Below, in pieces: positions 14,020 through 25,900 of a stretch of DNA of 64,000 bases. Position 1 is the first letter of the stretch, and each line of letters begins with the position of its first letter. A program made the position numbers and the translations under genes. The notes under the pieces were generated by a model that was not told the origin of the DNA, did not search any database, and worked only from the letters and a program-made list of their open reading frames with translations. The DNA comes from Antedon bifida (taxonomy: Eukaryota; Echinodermata; Crinoidea; Comatulida; Antedonidae). Where the stretch lies: assembly GCA_963402885.1 (NCBI GenBank), contig OY727100.1, positions 19,935,665 to 19,999,664 of the forward strand, given 5' to 3'.

Positions 14020-14799
14020 TAAAACATTCGTGGTTTGTTGTTTTGTATACGTCATTTATATTTCTTAAGATATTGTTTTTTAGGCCTATGTAAGTTTTGT
14101 TGTACAGTAGTTTATTTTAACTAGGCCATGTACATGGCTGCAGTCGCCTGCTCAAATTTGAGTTAGTGTTTACCAACCGACCAACCGACCGACATAGATG
14201 AGCTGTAGAGTCGCGTTTGCACGCGACTAAAAATATATAAATCGGATAGTACGGATGTTTCTATTATAACATAAAACATGTCGTCGAGAGTAATGAACTA
14301 ATGGGCAGCATGTCTCGACTTCTTGGGTTCATGTATCTAGGCTAGTGAAACCAATCACGTTGATGGAATATTAATGAATGTAACCAGTCATTCCTTCAGA
14401 TTCACGTGTGTTGTCTTTATCTTTCACATGAGATTTGGAAAATGTTTTATCTAGCCTTTCTTTTATAAATGTCATCTCTACGCTTTGTTCTGGTCTCTAA
14501 CGGCCCAAATCATTATACCAACATGCATGCATCAAAATCACACTTTGGGTGGCGACAGAGTTCGGAGGATCACCATAAGGCGTAGCAGTAGGCCTACACA
14601 ATCACTGAAAGTATTCAAAAATTGATAAATAACTTTAGCACGCCCAAAAACTATTACGTCTGTATGTAGCCTAATTATCTTTAGGCCTATGTATTTTTTT
14701 TACTAAACTTTTTATTTGGGTGTCTATAGTAACTCAGATCTCAGATCATATCTGAGTTTTCTAAATCTAGAAAACTCAGATATACACCCAATTTATTCG

Positions 14800-15071
14800 C
14801 AGATTTATTTGCGCGAATCAAAAGCATTGACTAACTACTGCACATGCGTATTGATATTTTCATTTAATTTCTGTAACATAACAACGTTGCTGAACCAATC
14901 AGAACTCAGGAATGTTCGATTCGCGCGAAATTATTTCGCTACAAACCATCCCATCTCGAACGACGACAGAATAAACAGCGCCCTCTCTTGTTTAAAAAGA
15001 ACAAATATAAAATATATGGCGCTAACAACAAATCACATTATTTGCGAAAAATCATTGCAGAATATTTCGTT
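14800..15071 (+). promoter_or_regulatory. CHEK1: Putative CHEK1 promoter and non-coding exon 1
   Basis: Two E2F-like sites are visible, TTTGCGCGAA at 14808-14817 and TTCGCGCGAAA at 14920-14930, with a CCAAT box at 14895-14899 between them. A CTCF-like CAGCGCCCTCT lies at 14976-14986. A strong donor (GTAAGT at 15072) would end a non-coding first exon, joined to the acceptor at 16985-16986 just 8 nt before the start codon. CHEK1 is an established E2F target in vertebrates. The transcription start itself is inferred. Confidence 0.5.
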
Positions 15072-16986
15072 GTAAGTTTCATAATATCTAACATTAGATC
15101 TTGAAAACAGAGAACATGAATAACTAACGGTTACACTTAGCTAGGCCTATGTATAAGCTACTTTTATTAGCTAGTTCTAGAGGCTAGGCCTAGGCCTAGC
15201 TGTTAGGTTTATTAATATTACTATTAGGCATCATCCTGTCCTGAAACTGAGCCTTACTGCTTGCTAGGCCTAGGCCTAGGCTAGTAATAATAAAGTAAAG
15301 TAAGAGATCATTATTATACTGAACCGTGCTGGACGGAGATGGGTACGATATGCTACTACTAGAGAGAGGCCTGGGTCTTCTATGCCTACCCTACTTTAAA
15401 TAAACCCTAAAAGAAAGGACCAGTCTGTATGTATGTATGGCACACACACTTTCCGTATAATATTGGGCTAGGATTAGACCATAGGCTAGTTCTCTTTTTT
15501 AAATCAAAATGTCACACATATGCAACATACATTTCACAACATTGCTGTCACTGACCCTTCGCCTGTATTGTACCCTACTACTAGGCCTAGGCTATCACCA
15601 AGTATCATAAAATTATAATGAATGGTCTAAATTTTGTTACAGGCTTTTCCTACTCAAACAAGCAAAATTATTAAATTGTAAATATACAAAATAAGATAAG
15701 GATAATCAATGAGTTGCAGAGTTGACAGTAAAGTATGCAACTGCTCATCAAAATACAGTACAATTGTTTACTTTTTTTTAAATACAGTACATTCATACTT
15801 ACAATGTGTCCCAGGCAGACCCAACTCAATATTCTGTATCTTTCTGGGATCCTGCCTTCTTCTTGCCCCCAGATTTATTCTTATTAAGTATATGGGCGAT
15901 TCCACGGTAAATAATGATTGTGGTCTTCCAATGGAGAATTGCCCATATTACTTATTAGTATTCCATTATTGTTTCGATCTTAAAAGCAAGTAAATAAATG
16001 TTATTTTGAATTGAATGTACTGTACTCGTAACAAAATTGGTTCTCCTGTAGTGGCCATTATCAAATAAATAGCTGAGACATTTTCAGTTTACACAATTAC
16101 TGTACACTACAGAGTATAGTCTGTCACATGATGCAGTGCCATTGCTTTATTGTGCATACATGATGTTGTGTGTACATCAGATGAATGGATAATTCCATTC
16201 ATTCGATGTACTCACAACATTAAGCAATGAATAGGAAGATGACACATTCACTATCCTGTTATGTTCACAGCTTATTGTAATGTTACCACATTTTTGTTAC
16301 ATTAAGACATTAAGAATGTGATTGAGCTTTTAACGTCTTTCATAATCAGATCTGTGGATTTTTATAATCATTTAGTTTTACAATATGAAACCATTGGTTG
16401 AGTGGAGATAGGATTGAGATCTGCTTATAGACCTACAGTACTGTAAAAAAAATCCTAGTGAAAACCACACACACTACCACACAATGTTATATGCTGTACA
16501 CACCCCTATTGTACCTTAGAACACTAGAAGGGAATACAGTAGGGGCTATTGACTATATAGGGGTTGAGATTATGCAATATGTACTCCATTCAATGCAGGG
16601 AAAAATTTCATTTTAAAATTTTATTGAGATAATAATAAAACTAAATTTTCGTCAGGAAATGTCCTGTATCTTATTTTATTTTATTATGACTTTTTTTGTA
16701 TATTGTAGTACTAGAGTTACATATGTGGTACTTAATTATTATTGTTTATTTTTACATATTTGGAAAACTTGTTTGGAGTTAGTCATATGTTTACTGTTAA
16801 ACTTGTACAATAAGACAGTCTTAGAAAATACAGTAATTTATGTATTTTGACATCATCCTTCATGAATTTTCTTTAAATTAAGTAACTTAAACATTACAAA
16901 ACCAATCACTCTAACCGATTAGATATTTATTTATGCAAAAATATAATACATATTTTATAACCTTTTCTCTTGTTTTTAACACTTAG
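15072..16986 (+). other. Probable first intron of CHEK1
   Basis: Runs from the GTAAGT at 15072 to the acceptor at 16985-16986. It is dense in AGGCCTA words (for example 15144, 15185, 15266, 15581). The short open frames here have no recognisable content. Confidence 0.4.
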
Positions 16987-16994
16987 GAATTGAG

Positions 16995-19900
16995 ATGGTG
17001 ACCCCGTTTGTTGATGGATGGGACTTTGTCCAAACACTAGGTGAAGGTGCTTACGGAGAGTGAGTATTTAAAACATGATTTTTTTTTAATGGATACAGGT
17101 GATCTGAATGAGTTTTTTAAATTTACCTTTTTTTTTTAATATTTTATGAATAAGGTTTCAGAAAAGTCAATTTCCTGGAATTTTAATATTCATGAATTCT
17201 TTCCTTTGTGTTTTTTTTTAACTTTTGTAATTAATCTGTATTGAAAAAATGATGAATTAGGAAAGTACCGTACTGTACAACAAGACGAACAGACATTTTT
17301 ATATCATCATGAAATAACTAATAATCTTCTAATTTAAACCAAATTTAATGAATCATTAAATAATCTCTTAGTCTTATGCACAATTTTATAGGTACAGTAA
17401 CTTGAATAGTAACATTCTTGTACTACAGTATACCTTTTAAATGTTTATGTTTTTGTAAAATGTCTTCTGTACTGATGAAATGATAAGATTCACACTAGGA
17501 ATGGTCAGTATACTGGACCCCAGCCATACTGTATAACTGTATACTTGCTGTGTAATGAATACTGTATAAAAGCTGCCAAGTCAACTCACAACAATAAGGT
17601 CAAAATGTTTTCGCAATTGACTGCAGATTTGCTTTCTTAAATAATGACATAGATTGTCTTTGACAAGCTAACTCCTCATTGATAGATTACACGGAAAAAG
17701 AAATGCGACAATATCACATGAAACTAAAGTCACATGGGTCACATTACGCAACTTTAATACTACACCTATGTTACGCTGCGTGTAATAGCATTGACGATTA
17801 TTCCACGGACAACTGATGTCGACCGACTTTTGTATCCGCATGGATTACATGTTTTATAGCTGTAATACTTTAACTTACCAGTAAACACATATTTTGTTTT
17901 CTTTTTTATTGTAATAAGATAGATACTAGATTTCTTAGAACAAATAGATAATTTGTTTGCAGAAATTGATTTCATCTTATTTTCTGTATTCAATGGATTA
18001 AAATATTACATTTGAACTTTTTTGTACAAAATGGTTTTATTTATCGATTGACTAAATTCTTACTGGTGATTTTGTAGTAAATTTAATTGTTGTATGTGTG
18101 TATACAATTTCATTTGTTTTGCATGACTTTTATTATACTGTTTGAGAAATTATAGTATAAATTTATCCTGCAATCATTTTAGTCTGGTTTGTATATGGGA
18201 AAAGAGATCAGAAGAAGAGTTTTGTTATTTAAAGCTTAGTATGATCAAATGTTTCAATACTTGATCATTTAATAACTAAATTGCTTTACAATGACAGTGA
18301 GGTCTGGTTTATTTTCGATCGTAATGGTGTGATTATGATTTTCTATGATGTAAAGAAATGAATAATTTATGTTGTTATATGGGCTTTTTTTTCTTCAAGA
18401 TACACTGTCTCAAAGGAAATGCATGATCGTGTTATCATAAAGTATCAATAAACAATAATGTTTTTGTCAGCTGCATTTAAATACTTTCAGATATAAATTG
18501 AAAAAAAAAATATGTTTTGATTTCGATCATAAAAATTGAAAAATCCAGTTTAGGAAACATGTTATCTGGTATATCGTAATATATGTCAGAGCGTGCCCTG
18601 ATTGAACGCTCCAATAAACACGGTCCTTGAGGACCGTTAAAGCTAAATCATTTGTATTTGGCATTTGATCTTAATTACGCCGTGCACAAAAATGTTTGCG
18701 GAAAATAATTAACGCTGCATTTGGCATAGTTTGAATTTTACCATTAGGAATTATATAAGATCAAGGATTGAGCAAATTTGTGGAAATTATAATAATTTTA
18801 GTTTTTTTAAATTAATTTGTATGGGTTAATACCACTCTATGCTTTATTTGTCAATATTCAGAAATATCAAATATTTTTTAACATTGCATTATTGTAAAAA
18901 TTATTTATAAGGGCTAAGAAATGTTGTTGCTATTTGATAGACCTTCTGTACAGTAGGTACAATGGAATAGAAATAGAGATAATCCCTATTGAGGGGACAC
19001 CCGACAAAGCGTCCCTGAATTGCAAGTGACCTAGTGTTAAAACATATAAATGAGTATAAGTATTTATAGAAGTGTCAGGGCCCCTGAATAGGTGTGTCCA
19101 ACAGGACAAAGGGAGGTGATAGCCTGTATTATATTATTATAATATCAAAATATATTAATAAAGATTGGAAGAGTGGTGTAGCTGGTTTAGTGGTTATAGT
19201 CAGTTTCTTGATTGTAAGGTTTGGATTCAAACCTATGACTTGGCTTGTTATAATTGTATTTAATAAACATGGTAAGTTTTGTATACAATGTGTACAGTAC
19301 ACCACTTTCTGTTCGCCCAGAGTGAAATTGCAATTGTGGTATAAAAAAATTAATTGATTTTAAAACCACATTCTAAAAGTAAAAAACTTCCATAAGTAGA
19401 TGGCTCACTTCTTCCTATTGAACGTTTAATGTCTTTTCTATTTTCAGAGTGAAACTTGCGGTAAATCGCAGTACGCAAGAAGCCGTAGCCGTCAAGGTCA
19501 TCAACCTAACAAAGTCAAAAGGTGCTGCGGACAATGTTCGAAAAGAGGTACATACTGTAGTATAAATAAATATCATATTGAATCTAGCACATAGTAGTCT
19601 AATGCTTGTGTGAGTTTATATTTGGAAAGAGAGATGTGGCTGATGACTTATCGGCTCTTTGTGAGACAAAATATGAGGTTCTTTTAATGGATATCAACCT
19701 TATGTTCATCAATTCATGATGATTGGATTGTACAGTAAATCGCATCACCTTCATTGATGATAATATGAATTATCCCCCATCCTGTGGGGGTTTTTCTGCG
19801 TGTGGAGACCACCCCCGCCACATCGGGCAATCTATTTTAAAGTAGAATGAACTATATGTGCACATTCATATTAATCATGCTCACACTTAGTTTAACAACA

Positions 19901-22900
19901 TGATTTAACTTAATCAACTTTAAAGAATGAGTAAGCAAGTCAAATGGCTGAGCGGTTAAGGCAGGGGTGCTGTTTTCTATCTAAAGAGGCAACAATATCG
20001 GCATGAATTCGAAAGCCGACTTGCTCCTAGCTATTATCTTCTCAGATAAGAACTATAAACCTTGTCCAATGTACATAGTTTGCCCGTATGAATCCAGTGC
20101 ATCATTCAAGATAAGTAGCGGGTTACCCTGGTAAACTGGTTCACTAAATAACCCTTGTACCAGGACAATTACCACGATAGGACAGTGATCAAATGACTAT
20201 TGGTATGGCAATAGATTAAATCCTTCATGTGCCCGTGAAATAAAAATATACAGTATAAAATAAAAGCTGAGTCTACCTGAGAACAGTAAAATATTTATGT
20301 ACAACTCTAGTTGATATTCCCACAATAAAAAGTATTCATTTTTACTCGCATATTTTCTTTTCTACGGCTACTGTAGGTTTGTATACATCGCATGTTGACG
20401 AATCAGCGGGTAATTCAGTTCTACGGCCAAAGAAAAGAGCCTAACGTGCAGTTCCTGTTTTTAGAATATGCCAGTGGTGGAGAATTGTTTGATAGGATAG
20501 GTAAGCACACAAAGTCTGGGTCTAACTAAACTAAATAGCTGACCTTGGGGACTAGGTTTCAGATTTGACATTTGTTTATTGAAAATAAAGAATAAATTTC
20601 AATCAAATATCAACAGAAAGATTTTAATAGCAAACCTTTCTTTTCTTGTTTTTATATTTTTTTTTAACGAAACAAACAGATTGTCTGATACACATTGGAT
20701 GCTGGCGCAGAAATATTTATATTCATGGCAATTTGCAATTTGAAAATTCATAATTATACCATAAATCTCTTTTAGGAATTTTATTTTAAACCTTGGAGGG
20801 ACATTAATAGGAATTTTTAAGACTAAAATCCTTGCCACGGTCTCATTTAGTGTATACTCTTGAGGAGTAGTATTTGGAAAATTATTTTAATGATTTAAAA
20901 TTTCCAGAAGGCCGTGTTTGTAACTATCTCGAAACTGGAACTCTGCAACTTTCCCAAAAACAGAACTTCACTTATTAGGGAGTTTTTTTCAAAGATTTTA
21001 AGAGTTAACCAGGGCATATTAAAGCCAAATCTGGCTTCTATTTACAGAAAACAATCATGAAATAGATTTATAATCAAATTAACAGTATATTTTTTAATTT
21101 TTTTTATTTTTTATTTTATTCAATCAAAACCAACAGCGATAATTACCGCCACTAACAGGTTTGATACAAACAAAGCCAGGACTGATTAAACCACCTTGAT
21201 TGGTCCTAACATTGATCAAGGGCTTCTCTCGTCCAGTGCCCACATTGACCAGAGGTCTGAGGCAGATACTAGATGCAGGGGCTGCCATTAGAGTCAGCAG
21301 TGCTGATTTCAAATGCCTAACGGGACCCCAGCTCCGTATACAGCACCCGCTATTCCCAGATGGTCTCCAATCTAAGCTCTAACCAGGCCCAACTTTGCTT
21401 AACTTCGGTGATCTGACGAGAACCGGTGTTTCAACGTGGTAAAGCCATATTAATTTATGTAATTTAACATAGTGTGATTTAATTTTATAAATTTTGTATA
21501 TATTTTTTTAGAACCAGATCAAGGAATGCCACAAAGACAAGCACACAATTATTTTTTACAACTCATATCTGGTGTAGAATATTTGCATAAAAAAGGTGTA
21601 ACACACAGAGACCTCAAGCCAGAGAATCTGCTTTTAGATGAGCATGGTAAGTACTGGTTTGTATCGGCACACACCCAGTAGCAGACCTCCCAACTCAGAA
21701 AAAGAAATATCAGTAGATTTTATATATCTATAGAATGTGCTGTAGTAATACATCAAACCATAGAGGGTGCTATGAAAAACCTAAAGATATTGGTATCTAA
21801 AATAATTGTAAACATGGGTATGTCAGGCATACAAAATACATTATTTTATTTCTAAAAATCTTACTGACCGATATTAGTATGTTTTCTATTCCCTTATCAA
21901 TATCTGGAGAAGTAGAAATTATACATTTATATCCAGAGAATTTTGTAGTTTATCAAAAATATCTGGAGAAATTGGGTTTTAGCAGGAGAGTGGAAGATGA
22001 GCCGAATATCGGGAGACTCCCGCCAGTGTTGCGAGAGTTGGGAGGTCTGCATTAGTGTTTGTTCACCAATACAGTGTTCTTTTTGTCTACTTATACTTTT
22101 ACATACAGTATTTTTATTTTGTAGTACTGCAGTTTTATTTTTAAATAATTAATGATAAACAATTAATGAAAGACATTGAAATAGAAGTTATGTTTTATTT
22201 TAGATAATTTAAAAATCTCTGACTTCGGACTAGCAACAGTTTTTCGTCATCAGGGCAAGGAGAGATTGTTGGGAAAGTGTTGCGGAACACCACCGTATGT
22301 AGCGCCCGAAGTGTTAAAAAAGAAAGAATATCACGCGGAACCTTCTGACCTTTGGTCTTGCGGAGTTATACTGGTTGCTATGTTAGCAGGAGGTAAATAT
22401 TATTTAAATGTATAGGTGAAGCTAAGTGGGGCCCACCCTATCCAGATGCATGATTTTTTCCCCAGGTAGCTACAGCAAAGTTTGAATAATTTTATAGATT
22501 ATAGAGGGAGCTATGGCGTATGATGTAGCAGAGCCATATATTTAAAGAGTTACGACATTTAATGAATTAGAAACAATTTCTGTGTCCAAAATATTGTGCG
22601 CTCTAGGTGTGCGCGTTTAGTTTGCATAGCAATTCTCTATAGTTAATGCATTATTTGTACATTGTGTTGTTTAAAGTCATTTTTGCAGTAACTTTATAAA
22701 TTAGTTATTATTTTATCAAAACCTTTAAACAAATGGATTGTTTTGAATTGGTAAAGCTTTGTGAATGGTATACATTATACAAAAATTCAACTCCATACTC
22801 TACTAAGGAATAGTTGGACACAAAGATGGCCGGTAGTGTACCATGTGACTTCTAAAATCCAAATGTTGTAATGCTTTCAATATACGTCTCTGCGATGTAG

Positions 22901-25900
22901 GCCCTCGTCATAAATAGTTATTGACAACACATTTTTCAAAGCCAGCTCTGTGGCTGAATCATAATTTTATTTTAGAAGAAAAAATGCTTTTAAAGAAATA
23001 AAAAATGACAGATGGTATTGTAAAACATTTAAAAGCAAAGGTTAGATCAAAGTTTTATTCAGTCATGTTCGCACTAGACAATTTTGTAAGGTAAAGCAAT
23101 GCATTTATTTTGGCTACCAGAGAACACATCCCTACCTCTGACATAATTATGCATCCGGTGCCTTTGTGACCACAATATCCGTGAAGTACACGCCCACTAT
23201 AGTTTGAAACTTTGTAGTTCACGTGTACTATCTGTTAATTAACTTGAATGGCAACTAGCTAAAAGCAAAATCAATCATATAAATGTGGTAAGCTAATGTG
23301 TCCAGTGGGGACGTGAATGTAATTATAGAGCAGCATTATTGCTAACTGCACTGTAACAGCTAAAATAATTTGATTACATACAGAAGTTGATTTGCTAAAG
23401 ACGATTTATGTTACAGAGATCCAGAATAATCTGGCAGGTTCAGCAGCAAGCAGCAGTACCGATATTAATTTGATTCATTTTAATTTTAAATACGCATCCA
23501 GCGAGGAAATCACCAATTACAGGATGGATAAATTATTTTTATAATTTGTTCATGCTTATAAAATAAATCTTTATTTGAGAGTTAGAGAGTAGAGTTGAAA
23601 GAGTTGTGAGTTTACAACCCTGGCACTAGGTCTGGATTGAACCATGGACCTTAGGATTGGAAGGCAAGCACATTAGCCACCAAGCTACAGCTCCACTACT
23701 CTATTTTATTCGTACTAAACACACAGTATACATAGTTTGAAATGATTATAATAGAATATAAAATCCATCCTGAAAATGGCTATAAACCTTGAACCATCGC
23801 CCCATACAAGCGTCTTAAGCTTGGTTCCCACTAGGATGCAACACAAGTATGTAACAGCAATGTAAGTAATTTTACCAATCACAAACAATGGATTATTCAA
23901 ATGTGGCTTGTTTATTCAATTAGTTTGCATTGTGTGTACGTCCTTGTGTTGCGTCCTAGTGGGAACCAAGCTTTTAATGGCAATTTTGCTTGAATTAGAG
24001 GATGTAGGTGTCGCACATTCATCTCATCAAATTCTTTGTGGTTCCATATGGGATTTTTTTAAACTGTGAAAGTTTTTCTGGAGAGTGCATGTCTTTGAAG
24101 TTTAAGATATATAGAGTCCCTTTTCCGTCCAGCTTGAAAATAGTGCACCAACCTTTTTCACATGAATATATGTAATGAATTTAAAGATAAATGTCTATAT
24201 ATACAGTAAATCTGTACATAAGACACAGAAAGAGAAGAGAAATACCTAAAGGCTGGCCTAAGCCTAAAAAGACTATAATAACAAGTCTGTTTTCTTTTTC
24301 CTTTGATAGAGTTACCATGGGACGAACCAAGCTATGACTGTAAAGAGTTCTGCAATTGGTTAGACAAGAGGGTTGAGTTGACACCGTGGGTCAAGATAGA
24401 CACTATAGTTTTAGGTATGGAAATTGGGGGGTTGCATTCAAATACAGTAGAACCCCTATTAAGGGGACACCTTTGGGACCCAACAAAGTGCCCACTTAAT
24501 ATGGGTTGTCAATTAAATATTGTTGGCCTTAGTGTTAAAACATATAAAGATGAAGGAAACCTCATTATTGAGCACCTTTAAATCATTACTCAAAACTCAT
24601 ATTTTCTTATGTTTTTGGAAGCGCCATGAGCAATGACTGTTGGAATGGCGCTATATAAATAGAACGATTGATGGAAGGTATTTATTATTGTCCTCAAGCT
24701 TAAATGGAAACTGAGAACATCCTGAGAAAGTGAGCCTGTCCCAACAAATAACTGTGTTACTATTAATACTTCAATTGTATTTTTGTGTTGCAGCACTTTT
24801 GAAGAAAATGTTAAGTGAGGTTCCCTCTAGACGGTATACAATAACTCAAATAAAAAATGACAGATGGTATTGTAAAACATTTAAAAGCAAAGGTTAGATC
24901 AAAGTTTTGTTCAGTCATGTTCACACTAGACAATTTTGTAAGGTAAACCAATGCATAGGTAAGTTTTACTGTGATCATTCATGACAATAATAAGTGGAGT
25001 GTGAACTGTGAACAGTAGTAAACTTTCTCTGTAATAGGCATACTGTAATAAGATGTCTTGTTCAAACAGTACACTGTAGTCTTTTAGTTTTCTCTTGAAC
25101 ATGCATCTGAAGGTTAGGTTAGTTGACTTTTCCAAGTAAAACTGACCAGGTTAGCTGTTGAAATTAGAATGAATAAATCTTGTACATTTTGTATCATAAT
25201 ACAGTAGCTGTATAATTGATAAAAGTTAATAAAAACTCTACGGCTACATTTACCAATAGGAAAGTTACCCAACTACACTCAACCATAGATAACCATATCT
25301 TTCTGTCGCTACAGTTTTGTCAAGTTCTTTATTGGTAAAAACATCAACATTTTATTCTATTAAATAGGTTTTTCAAGGCTGCCCTCAAGTTCTCCACCTG
25401 GTTCATTTAAACGAGTGTGCACAGGAACGGATCTGTCTCCGTCATCGGCCAATAGGTACGTTATTTAATTTAAATGCTTTTTTTTGACTGGCAATGAAGT
25501 TAACTTTAATGTGTTAAAATCTGGTTTCTTGCACAAATTATTGATTGATTTTGAAAGATATTGTAAGTTGAAATATTGAAACTGTCATCAATGTTTATTT
25601 TTTTTGTAGGGAAGAAACTCCGGGTAAATACTCTAGTTCGCAACCATCTATCTGTGGTGGATTGGGTACCAGCACGATTGATAGTAGCAGCGTTGAGGAT
25701 CTAATCTATGGCGTTAGTTTCTCCCAGCCAGTGCACCTTGATGATATGTTATTGGGTAGTCAGCTGCCGTGTACCCCGGGAAATTCCCAGGTAAGGATGC
25801 AGACAATTTTATTATGGCTTTTCAGCAGTGTGCCATTACAGACCAAATGTTAGAACTTCTGAAAACTTACAAAAAAATCTTTTTTTGTTCAGTAATTATG

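Noticed and set aside
14716-15075. 119-codon plus-strand frame
   Set aside because: It spans the probable CHEK1 promoter and a splice donor, and has no family resemblance.
21200-21382. Plus-strand 60-codon frame over the 5S-like region
   Set aside because: It translates an rRNA-derived SINE. The minus-strand frame there is also an artefact.
24303-24581. 92-codon frame as an independent small gene
   Set aside because: Only 24310-24414 is coding (CHEK1 exon 6). The remainder is intron and repeat.
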